Part shown: one piece after another, positions 26,742 to 36,000 of the stretch | How positions within the stretch are numbered: the stretch's first letter is position 1 | How the letters are laid out: each line of letters begins with the position of its first letter | DNA from: Oscillospiraceae bacterium | GTDB lineage: Bacteria > Bacillota > Clostridia > Oscillospirales > Acutalibacteraceae | NCBI GenBank assembly: GCA_031288555.1 | Contig: JAITRE010000012.1 | Location: forward strand, 1 to 58,007 | Length of the DNA stretch: 58,007 nucleotides | Reading direction: 5' to 3' | Program-made: the position numbers and the translations under genes | The notes under the pieces: generated by a model | The model's input: only the letters and a program-made list of their open reading frames with translations | Told to the model about the DNA's origin: nothing | The model's database searches: none

Positions 26742-27440
26742 ATGTACAAAAATAAAAAGATTTTAGCTATAATACCGGCGAGAAGCAATTCAAAGGGAGT
26801 AAAAGATAAAAATATAAAACTTTTAAGAAAAAAACCTCTTATATGTTACACTATAAGTGAAGCTATAAAAAGCAAAATCTTTGATTTTATTTTTGTTTCA
26901 ACAAACAGCAAACGCTATGCTGAAATTTCACAAAAATGCGGAGCAAAAGTACCGTTTTTAAGACCTGAAGAAATATCCACAGACACGTCTGGTGCTGATG
27001 AATATATAATAAATTCTATTGAAACATTAAAAACATATGAGGAAAATTTTGATTATTTTGTAGTGCTTCAACCTACGTCACCATTTAGAACATCAGATGA
27101 TATAAAAAATGCTGTTAAATTAATAATAAATGAAAACCTTAGCTCAGTTATAAGTGTGTGTAAGGGGCAGCATTGCCTTGAAAACTACGGAAAGTTATCT
27201 AAAAGTTTAAGCATGTACAAATTCTCTACAATGTTTAATAGACAAGATGTTGCAGAAACTTATCGGATAAACGGTGCTATATACGTTAGTAAGTGTGAAA
27301 TTTTTTTAAAAGAAAAAACTTTTTATTTAAAAAATAGCAAAGCCTATATAATGGACGCCGAGCGGTCTGTTGATATTGACACTCAATTCGATTTTAGTTT
27401 TGCAGAGTTTTTACTAAAAAACAACTTGAATCATACATAA
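26742..27440 (+). CDS. neuA: Acylneuraminate cytidylyltransferase (CMP-sugar synthetase)
   Basis: 232 residues. It activates a nonulosonic acid (sialic, legionaminic or pseudaminic acid) with CTP. N-terminal nucleotide-binding motif IIPARSNSKGVKDKNIK, then LQPTSPFRTSDDI, the RINGAIYV block and DIDTQFDF near the end with the metal-binding Asp pair. Start ATG at 26742 follows AGAGGTTGAA; the in-frame ATG at 26721 has no Shine-Dalgarno. It lies 31 bases ahead of murE. No nonulosonate synthase (neuB type) or glycosyltransferase adjoins it, so the sugar is unknown. Confidence 0.85.
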   Translation: MYKNKKILAIIPARSNSKGVKDKNIKLLRKKPLICYTISEAIKSKIFDFIFVSTNSKRYAEISQKCGAKVPFLRPEEISTDTSGADEYIINSIETLKTYEENFDYFVVLQPTSPFRTSDDIKNAVKLIINENLSSVISVCKGQHCLENYGKLSKSLSMYKFSTMFNRQDVAETYRINGAIYVSKCEIFLKEKTFYLKNSKAYIMDAERSVDIDTQFDFSFAEFLLKNNLNHT

Positions 27441-27471
27441 ATTTTTTAACAAATAAAAAAGGAGTGTTTTT

Positions 27472-28947
27472 GTGAAACTTAAAAAAATATTAGAAAAAAT
27501 TAAAATATTATCATACGACGGAAATTTGGATGTTGAAATTTCTGATGTTTCTTATGATTCTAGAAGAATTGTTTCAAATTGTGTGTATGTGTGTCTTGAA
27601 GGTTTTAACTATGATGGACATGATTTTGTTTCTCAGGCGATAAAAAATGGCGCAAAAGCTGTCGTGGCTTTTAAAAAAATAAACACGGATAACAAAAATA
27701 TTACAATTATATATGTAGAAAATACTAGAAAATCTTTGGCGTACATGTCAGCGTCATTTTTTTTAAATCCGGCTTCAGAGTTAATAACAATAGGGGTTAC
27801 TGGTACTAATGGTAAAACAACTTGTTCGTTTATGATTCGTGATATTTTGAAGAATTCTGGGATAAAAACAGCAATTATTGGAACTATTGGCATTATTTTT
27901 GAAGATAAAAAAATAAAAATTGAAAACACTACTCCTGAGTCTTATGAAATTCAAAAATATTTTAGAATGATGGTAAGTAAAGGTTACAAGTGTGTCGTTT
28001 TAGAGGCATCTTCTTTAGGTTTAAAGTGGAATAGACTTGACGCTATAAATTTTGATTACGGGATATTTACGAATTTTTCGTCTGATCATATAGGAGGAGA
28101 CGAGCACAAAGATTTAGATGAATATTTAACATGCAAGTCTATGCTTTTTCAAAGATGTAAAGAAGGTATTTTAAATATTGATGACGAAAATTATAAAAAA
28201 ATTTTAAAAAATCATACATGCAAAATAAAAACTTTTGGATTTTCAAAAAATGCAGATTTTGTAGCATCAAACTCACATTTGCTTATAAAGCCAAAATATT
28301 ATGGAGTTAGGTTTGATTTATTTGGAGAAAAAAAGCTGCAAGTAGATGTTTCTGTTCCAGGCAAGTTTAATGTTTACAATGCGTTGGCGGCTATAGCTGT
28401 ATGTTGTCAATTTAAAGAAGAAATTAAAGATAAAATTATACTCAAAAGTCTTGATGAAATAAAAATTACAGGAAGAGCAGAATTTATTGACATACCCTTG
28501 GATTATGATTTGTTCATAGATTTTGCACACAACGATATAAGCATGAAGAACATTTTAAAAACTTTAAGAGAATATAAACCAAGGCATTTAATAGTCGCAT
28601 TCGGTTCTGGCGGAGAAAGGCCTAAAGTGCGACGTTTTGAAATGGGCGAGGCTGCTGGAAAACTTGCTGATTTTTCTGTAATAACGTCAGATAACCCTAG
28701 AGGAGAAGATATTTTTAATATAATTGACGACATACGAATTGGTCTAGAAAAAACAAACAACGCTTATGCTGTATTTCCAGATCGGAAGAATGCCATTGAA
28801 TATTGTATGAATATAGCACAAGAAGGAGATATAGTTGTTTTGGCAGGAAAAGGGCACGAAGACTATCAATATACAAAAAACGGAAAAGAACCTTTTGAAG
28901 AAAAAAAAATTGTTTATTCAATTTTGGAAGGAATGCGAGCTAATTAA
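27472..28947 (+). CDS. murE: UDP-MurNAc-L-Ala-D-Glu:meso-DAP ligase
   Basis: 491 residues. It adds the third amino acid of the peptidoglycan stem peptide. N-terminal UMP-binding domain with DSRRI; P-loop GVTGTNGKTT; TTPES; EASSLGL; GRAEFI; AGKGHEDYQ. The specificity motif is DNPR, which in this family marks meso-diaminopimelate rather than lysine use. This agrees with asd being present nearby. The start is GTG after AAAGGAG. It ends four bases before the coiled-coil gene on the other strand. Confidence 0.95.
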   Translation: MKLKKILEKIKILSYDGNLDVEISDVSYDSRRIVSNCVYVCLEGFNYDGHDFVSQAIKNGAKAVVAFKKINTDNKNITIIYVENTRKSLAYMSASFFLNPASELITIGVTGTNGKTTCSFMIRDILKNSGIKTAIIGTIGIIFEDKKIKIENTTPESYEIQKYFRMMVSKGYKCVVLEASSLGLKWNRLDAINFDYGIFTNFSSDHIGGDEHKDLDEYLTCKSMLFQRCKEGILNIDDENYKKILKNHTCKIKTFGFSKNADFVASNSHLLIKPKYYGVRFDLFGEKKLQVDVSVPGKFNVYNALAAIAVCCQFKEEIKDKIILKSLDEIKITGRAEFIDIPLDYDLFIDFAHNDISMKNILKTLREYKPRHLIVAFGSGGERPKVRRFEMGEAAGKLADFSVITSDNPRGEDIFNIIDDIRIGLEKTNNAYAVFPDRKNAIEYCMNIAQEGDIVVLAGKGHEDYQYTKNGKEPFEEKKIVYSILEGMRAN

Positions 28948-28951
28948 TCAT

Positions 28952-29935
28952 TTAAGCTTTTTTCATTAAATTTTTTAAAACTTCTTGTAACTTTTTATAA
29001 TTTTCATCAGCTCTATTTTTTTCATATTCAATTTTTTCAATTAAATCCTCGATAACACTTAAATCTTCTTCAATCATGCTTTCTAATTCTCTAACTGAAT
29101 CATCTTTTTCTTCTAATTCAGCTATTAAGTGTTCAATTTCATTGTTTTGCTGATTTTTTAATTCTGTATTTACATCATTAAATTTATTTCTAAAATTCGT
29201 AATTTCATTATTAAGTTGCTCAAGTGTCCCAATCCTAGAGTTTAATATTTTGTTTTCTTCTGTCTTCTTTTTTAATTGCAAATCTTTTTCATCTAGACTG
29301 CGACTCAAATTGCTAACATACTTTTTTACACCAACATTCGCTTTTTGAAATACCACCAATAATTCTTGACTTAAATCTTTAAGCGATATATTTTTTTCAT
29401 TCAAACTGTAAGATTTTTTATTTTTGTTTTCATCGGTTACATTTAAATTTTTAAATTCAGCAGAATTCTTCAAAATTTTTTCGTTTTCTTTTGAAACATC
29501 TACTTGTTTTTTTTCTATGTTTTTTAAATTTTTAATTTCAGAATTTAGTTTTTTTCTTTCTTTTTCTAAAACATTTGCATCTTTTGTTTGTTTTTCTAAT
29601 TTTTTTTCTTCAAAGTTCTTCGACTTAATTAAATCTACAGAGTCATTTGTAGTGGCATTATTTTTTTGAAAAGTTTTTAATAATTTTTCATTTTCTAATT
29701 TTTCATCACGATTTTTAGAAAAAATTTTATTTTTATCCTTAAACTTATTATTTAAATTCAGAGAATCGTTAGATTTTGAAATATCTAAAGGAATAAAATC
29801 CGGCAGTACACTAGTAGCATTAGATGTGCCACCAGTAGTTGCTGAAAGATAAGGTTTTGTTGTATTTGTTGCAGCAGTATTTTTTTTGACACTGCTTATT
29901 TCTTTTTTTTTCTTTCTATTTTTTTTTTTAGACAT
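28952..29935 (-). CDS. Lys/Asn-rich coiled-coil protein of unknown function
   Basis: 327 residues, not recognised. Starts with a basic block MSKKKNRKKKKE, then a Thr/Ser/Asn-rich segment (~18-60) that looks disordered, a Lys/Glu/Asn-rich region (~65-180), and a clear coiled coil from about 195 to 320 (LKKKTEENKILNSRIGTLEQL-like heptads; ELEEKDDSVRELESMIEEDL). No membrane segment or signal peptide. The basic head could bind nucleic acid or membrane, and the tail could oligomerise; this is inference. ATG with AGGAGAG upstream. Asn and Lys richness partly reflects A/T-rich codons. Confidence 0.6.
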   Translation of the reverse strand: MSKKKNRKKKKEISSVKKNTAATNTTKPYLSATTGGTSNATSVLPDFIPLDISKSNDSLNLNNKFKDKNKIFSKNRDEKLENEKLLKTFQKNNATTNDSVDLIKSKNFEEKKLEKQTKDANVLEKERKKLNSEIKNLKNIEKKQVDVSKENEKILKNSAEFKNLNVTDENKNKKSYSLNEKNISLKDLSQELLVVFQKANVGVKKYVSNLSRSLDEKDLQLKKKTEENKILNSRIGTLEQLNNEITNFRNKFNDVNTELKNQQNNEIEHLIAELEEKDDSVRELESMIEEDLSVIEDLIEKIEYEKNRADENYKKLQEVLKNLMKKA

Positions 29936-30397
29936 TTATAATCTCTCCTACATAATAACACTTGTGCTGTATTTTTAATTTCAATTTAATGTTAAAATAT
30001 AATTTTTTCTTATAATTAATCTTCTCATTTGACAATGAAATATACTACAAAAATTAATTAAAGCAACAACTAATTTATTTTTAAAACATAAATTTATTTG
30101 AAACTCGACAAACTTCAAAGTAAGAGCAATTTCTTTTTTTGTTGAATTTAAGATAAGTTTTTAGCAAACTTCATATGTTAATTATCAGAAAAAAACATAA
30201 TATTTAAAACTTCAACTTTTGTTTGGAAAAAAGCATGCTTAAAATTATTTTTTAATTATAAAAATTTAGTTATTATCGTAGGTTTTGAAAAAATAAAGGA
30301 CTTTTTAGTTGATAAAGATCATAAATTTTAAAAAGTTAAAATATTAATTTTTTAAACTTTAAAATATAACATTTAAAGCCAAAACCAGGAGGTTAAT
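29936..30397. other. Divergent intergenic region coiled-coil gene/asd
   Basis: About 460 A/T-rich bases. A lysine riboswitch, frequent upstream of asd in clostridia, was looked for and not seen. A TTGACA near 30027 has no -10 at a proper distance. Only the asd Shine-Dalgarno (AGGAGG) at the right end is clear. Confidence 0.45.
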
Positions 30398-31489
30398 TTG
30401 AAAAAATATAAAGTTGGAATTATTGGTGCAACAGGCATGATAGGAAGGCGTTTTTTAGAAATTTTATGCAATCACCCAATCTTCGAACCTACTGTTCTAG
30501 CTGCTAGTTACAAATCTGCCGGAAAAACTTATAAAGAAGCTTTGAAAAATCGTATAAAAAAAACTAATTCAAGCCTTTGCAAATTTTACAATTTTATATT
30601 ATTAGACGCTCAAAACGATATAGAAAAAATTACCTCTTTAGTAGATTTTGTATTCTGTGCTATAGATATGAATAAAAACGATACAAAGAAAATAGAAGAA
30701 ACTTATGCTAAAAACGAATGTCCCGTAATTTCTACAAATAGTGCTCACAGACAAACCTCTGATGTGCCTATGATAATTCCTGAAATAAATTATAATCATA
30801 CAAAAATTATAAAATTTCAAAAAGAAAGACTTAAAACTAAATACGGTTTTATTGTAACAAAACCTAATTGTTCTATTCAATGTTTTGTTCCAGCTATTCA
30901 TCCACTTTTAGATTTTAACATAGAAAAAATATTAGTATGTACATATCAAGCGATTTCTGGAGCAGGCAAAACTTTTGATTCATGGCCTGAAATTTTTGAC
31001 AATCTAATTCCATTTATAAACTCTGAAGAAGAAAAAACAGAAACAGAGCCTTTAAAAATTTGGGGAGAAATAAAAAACGGCAAAATAATAAACAAAAAAA
31101 ATCTAAGTATTACATCTCAATGTTTAAGAATTCCTGTTAGCGATGGACATACGGCAGCTGTGTTTGTTTCGTTTAAAAATAAAATAAGTTCAAAAGAAAT
31201 TTTAGAAAAATGGAGTACTTATGAAAGTAAAATAAAAAACTTAAATCTTCCAAGTATGCCAAAAAAATTCATTCATTATTACAACAATCCGTATGAACCT
31301 CAAATTAAATACGTCAGAGAACCAGATAAAAGTATGTCTATTTTAATAGGAAGACTCAGAAAAGACATTCATTATGATTTTAAATTTATTTCAATGGCGC
31401 ATAACACATTAAGAGGAGCTGCCAAAGGAGCTGTGTTAACAGCAGAATTACTATACAAACAAGGCTTTTTAAAAAATAAAATCCTGTAA
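30398..31489 (+). CDS. asd: Aspartate-semialdehyde dehydrogenase, archaeal/fungal-type
   Basis: 363 residues. Reduces aspartyl phosphate to aspartate semialdehyde with NADPH, at the branch to lysine/meso-DAP, threonine and methionine. N-terminal GIIGATGMIGRRF nucleotide-binding loop; catalytic Cys in KPNCSIQCF; QAISGAGKTFDSWPE; RIPVSDGHTAAVFV; late substrate-binding VREPDKSMSILIGRLR. The length and motifs match the archaeal/yeast branch rather than the usual Bacillus Asd. TTG start after AGGAGG. Confidence 0.93.
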   Translation: MKKYKVGIIGATGMIGRRFLEILCNHPIFEPTVLAASYKSAGKTYKEALKNRIKKTNSSLCKFYNFILLDAQNDIEKITSLVDFVFCAIDMNKNDTKKIEETYAKNECPVISTNSAHRQTSDVPMIIPEINYNHTKIIKFQKERLKTKYGFIVTKPNCSIQCFVPAIHPLLDFNIEKILVCTYQAISGAGKTFDSWPEIFDNLIPFINSEEEKTETEPLKIWGEIKNGKIINKKNLSITSQCLRIPVSDGHTAAVFVSFKNKISSKEILEKWSTYESKIKNLNLPSMPKKFIHYYNNPYEPQIKYVREPDKSMSILIGRLRKDIHYDFKFISMAHNTLRGAAKGAVLTAELLYKQGFLKNKIL

Positions 31490-31758
31490 TTTATTTTAAA
31501 TAAACAAAACGACATTGATAATACTTAAAAAGACTATTATTAAAAATAAAATACCAAATAAATATCATTTATTCTTTAAATAGACCATCACTTAAAAACA
31601 TATAAAAACTATTTATTCTGTGTTTATTTTTAGTCAAACAAAAATTTATACAGCAGAAATAAAAGTTAAAAAAATACTTTTAAAGACAAATTATCAAATT
31701 TTCTATCTTGTGATTTTTAACAGAAAATACAATATAAATGTAAAAGAGGTGGTTTAAA

Positions 31759-32988
31759 ATGCAGAGATGTAAACAAAATTATTCAAAAAAAAAAATATTT
31801 AAAATTTTATTTATAATCATTGCTACTGCTTTTGTGTTTTTTGGTTTGTTATTTTGGAATGTTGAAACTGCTAATGGTATAAAAACAGGACTTGCTTTTT
31901 GTTGTGAAATTTTAATACCCTCTATATTTCCTTTTATGATGTTGTCAATTTTTATGGTAAAGTCAGGGTTATCTTATGAAATTTCTAAAATTATTGATCC
32001 TTTTGTAAAAGCTTTGTTTGCTCTTCCTGGTTCAACAGGAATCACAATATTAATTGGACTTTTAGGCGGATATCCAACAGGAGCTAGGAGCATACGATCG
32101 CTTGTAGAAAAAAAAGAAATTTCTCATGAACAAGCGCAAAGAATGTTGTATTTTACGGTAGGAGCTGGCCCTGCATTTACTATAACTGTAGTAGGATGCG
32201 GTTTGCTTAAAAGTTATCAAATAGGTCTAATTTTATTTGCATCTCAAATTATTGCCTCGCTTTTAATTGGAATCACTTTAGGAATAAACAACAAAAAAAC
32301 TTTAAAAAATATAAATTCAACTAACAACCAACCTTTAGCAAAAACAAATGTTTGCAACGCTTTTATAGAATCGTGTAGCGATGCAACTGATGGCATGATT
32401 ACTATGTGCTCTTTAGTGGTTTTATTTTGTGCAGTTTCAGCAATTATAAAAAGTACTCAAATAGAAAACTTAATAATTATTTTTTTAACAAGCTTTGGTT
32501 TGTCAAATAACATTTCTAAATCAATTTTACCAATTTTATTAGAAATAGTAAGCGGCTTAAAAGAATGCGTAAATTTGCAAATTCCTTTAGAATTAATATC
32601 ATTTGCTTTAGGATGGGCAGGTCTTTGTGTGCATTTTCAAATATGGGAATCAATGAGAAATATTAAATTTTCAAAACTAAAATTTATATTTTCAAGATTA
32701 ATTCACGGTATATTAAGCGCAGTAATTTGTTATTTAATACTCCTTAGTTTGCCAGTTACCATAACAGCTTTTAACACAGATAACTCAAGACCAACGACTT
32801 TTAACGCTTATTCATTCACATCAGGGAGCCTAGCTTTAATTTTGTTATGCGCCTGCTTTCTTTCAACTTTAACACCTAAAATAATAAATTCCAAAGGAAG
32901 AGAAAATAAGAAAACATACTCATTTAAAATAAATTCAAAAAAAATGCTTAGTAACATGATAAAAAAATTCAAATTTAATTCAAAATAG
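31759..32988 (+). CDS. ylbJ: Sporulation integral membrane protein YlbJ
   Basis: 409 residues with about eight to ten hydrophobic segments. YlbJ is a sigma-E-dependent protein needed for spore cortex formation in Bacillus; its transport function is not settled. The characteristic block IPSIFPFMMLSIFMV is near residue 53, then GLLGGYPTGARSIRSLVE, GAGPAFTITVVG and the C-terminal half with SCSDATDGMITMCSLVVLF. ATG after AGAGGTGG. A sequence AATACAAT about 30 bases upstream resembles a sigma-E -10 element, but no matching -35 was found. It faces the big secreted protein gene convergently. Confidence 0.9.
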   Translation: MQRCKQNYSKKKIFKILFIIIATAFVFFGLLFWNVETANGIKTGLAFCCEILIPSIFPFMMLSIFMVKSGLSYEISKIIDPFVKALFALPGSTGITILIGLLGGYPTGARSIRSLVEKKEISHEQAQRMLYFTVGAGPAFTITVVGCGLLKSYQIGLILFASQIIASLLIGITLGINNKKTLKNINSTNNQPLAKTNVCNAFIESCSDATDGMITMCSLVVLFCAVSAIIKSTQIENLIIIFLTSFGLSNNISKSILPILLEIVSGLKECVNLQIPLELISFALGWAGLCVHFQIWESMRNIKFSKLKFIFSRLIHGILSAVICYLILLSLPVTITAFNTDNSRPTTFNAYSFTSGSLALILLCACFLSTLTPKIINSKGRENKKTYSFKINSKKMLSNMIKKFKFNSK

Positions 32989-33014
32989 TTTTTCAAATTT
33001 TTAAACCAAAGTTA

Positions 33015-36000
33015 TTACCCTACCGCTGCTATTCCATATAAACTATTTTGATTTTTAAGTTTAATCCTCAAAAAGCTTACATCGTTCATTTCTTCAATAG
33101 TACCTTCAAAGTTTTTATTTAAATTCAAAACAGCTGCTTTAAATGAAGAATTCTTAAAAGATACTGGCATTTCTATCGCGAAATTTACATAGCCTATTTC
33201 TGTTGCTTTAGGGTCTATTAAATTATTTAAAGAGTCTACTAAAGAAACTTTATAAACGCTTAAATCTTTAAGTTCAGAAAAACCCACACTGTTGTTGTAA
33301 ATATTGAAAATATTGTTGTATTCTGCAGTACCAGGATCCATTTTTTCAACTACAATTCTAGTGGCAATATTGTCAGCAAAAGAATTACTGATTACGATTT
33401 TAAAAGTTACTATTTTAGTGTCATCTGAATTTAAAGCTTTATAGTAAACATCAAAATCGTGTTCACCGTTTTCAAGTGAAGAAAGATACTCTTTTGTAAG
33501 TATTACTTGATTGTTGTTATCTATCGTATAATCTTCGTCGAGTTTTAATACGTAACCTTTCATTTTATTCACAACTTTTTCAATAACGTATATGTCATCT
33601 GCATTTAAATCAGCAGAAACGTCGTTGTTAAAGTTATCTACAAAAATTGCATCAGAATTATCTTCGTAATAAATATTATCATTTTCATTAAAGTTGACGT
33701 CATTTCTGTCAAATTCCTTCTCTTCATCTGAATCTTTTTCAGAAGAGTTTTTATTAACTTTAATTAATAATTTTTGATACAAACTTAAATTTTCTTCAAT
33801 ATCACTTTCTAAATCGCTATAAACATAAATTTCATATCCTCCTTTTTTTAAATTCTTTAAAAAACTTCCTTTAAAAATAACTGTGCTGCTGCTTTTGTTA
33901 GTTTCATATTCCGTTTCTTTAATCAATTCTTTATTTAATTCTTTGCTTTTAACTTCCACTTTTGTTACAGAATTTCCTCGCAATTTAAAATTAGCGCTTA
34001 TATCTTCAGACGAACCTTCGTTTATTGCAAATTCTTCTACACTACTTTCACTGTCAGTGTAAGCTATAAGACCATCACTGCTAACAAAACTAATGTTTCC
34101 TGCCATATCAGTAATTTTTGCATAAACAAAGTAGCTTTTATTTAAAAATTCAGGATCCCAATTTGTAGAGTCAGAAGTTGGGTCAATGTCAAACATAAGT
34201 GCTGAGCCTTCGTCTGTTTTTTCCACATTTGTTTGATCGGTTGTCCATTGATCTTGAGTTTCATTTAATAAATTTGAAACGTCAAAATACTGCTTGTTGG
34301 TTTTTATATAATCTATACTTTTAACGCCACTTAAATTATCTGTTGCTGATACTTTAACGCTTATCTTATTTTTAAAATTTAAATTCTTAAGCGACTCTCT
34401 TAAAAATTCTGTAAATGGGTTGTTTTTTACTTCGATTTTGCCAATCGGAGCTGATCTATCTATAGAAAGTTTTAAAGATGTTTTGCTATTAGACTCGTCG
34501 TTTTCGTCATACTGTTCAATATAAAGAATCTGATCTTTACCATCTTCTATGTCGTCAAAAGTTGTTTCAAATGTTCCATCTTCGTTAATTTTTAGTTCTT
34601 TATAATCAGAAGAACCTTCTTCTTTTCGAATACGTACATTAAAGTTTGCCTCCCCTCTTCCTTTAATAATTGGAGTTTTGTTTATCCAATTTGAAAAATC
34701 GTTTCCATTAGTAATAATAAGATCAGCTCTTTTAATAACTAAAACAGTAATTTTATGACTCAAAGTTAAATTTTCTTCTAAATTATTTTCTGTTGGTAAA
34801 TCACTGTAAACATAAATGCTGTATTCGCCTTTTTGTAATTTTTTTAAATAATCTCCTTTAAAAACAACTGTACTGTTATTTTTTTCAAAGACATAATCGG
34901 TATCTTTAGATAATTCTTCACCAAGTGAATCTTGTTTTACTAGACTTGCGTTTACTACTTTTACTATAGAATTCCCTCTTAAGTTAAAAACTACGTTTTT
35001 ATCAGTGGATGAACCCTCGTTTATTATAATACCACCTACTTCTACATCGCTGTCTTTGTAAGCAATTAATTTATCACTACTAATGTAAAGAACATTTTTT
35101 GCATTATCAGTAATCCTTGCGTAAATAAAATAGCTCTTATTTAAAAGTTCTGGATCCCAATTATTACTGCTGTCTTCCTCTGGATTAATAATGATACTAT
35201 CGCCAGATAAATTATTACTCTTCCATTCTCCTTTATATTTATTTATTAAACTTTGTTCGTCTTCAAATTGTTCGTTTGATATTGCATATTCAATTTTTTT
35301 AACTCCACTTAAATTATCTTTAGCTGATATAGTAACACTTATTTCATTTTTAAAACCAAAAAAACCCAAAGTTATTATATTTAAAAATTTACTCCAAGTA
35401 TTTTTGTCAATTTTTATTTCACCTTCTGGGCCTTTGGTGTCTACATCTAATTCTATAACTATTGAATCAACAGTATATAGCGTTGGTTTTGTATCGTTCG
35501 GATTAACCTTGTTTTCTGACAGGTTAAAACTCAATATCTTTATTATTTCGTCTACTATTATTTGATCTATATCTGTATAATTATCCTTAATTAGATTTTT
35601 TATTTTATTTAATAATTCAGCAACAGTATTGTCGGAGTAATCTTGTTTATATTCGTTTATTAGTATATTTTTTATAAAATTAAATACCGTTTTGTCAAAA
35701 GTTTTAAAATTCTGCCTCGTTTCTATTTCATACTTCACTTGATCTATTATGTGAATAATTCTACCCTTATATTTTTCCTCACCAAAATAAGATCTATATT
35801 CAGATATAACATATGTTTGATACCCGTTTTCTTTCATCTCAGGAGGTGTAGTCTCCCATTTACCTTCTCCTGTTTGTTTAATTTCTGTTTCTGCATAATT
35901 TTGCAGCGGTGCATATTTATATATATATATATTGCAATCAGGGTCTCCTATTCCACGAACAATTGGGGAAGTAGTATTTATCCATGAAGAAAAATCAGCT

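Noticed and set aside
30020..30060. TTGACA in the asd upstream region
   Set aside because: No -10 element at 16-18 bases and no clear direction.
30100..30397. Lysine riboswitch upstream of asd
   Set aside because: The conserved lysine-riboswitch core sequences are not present.
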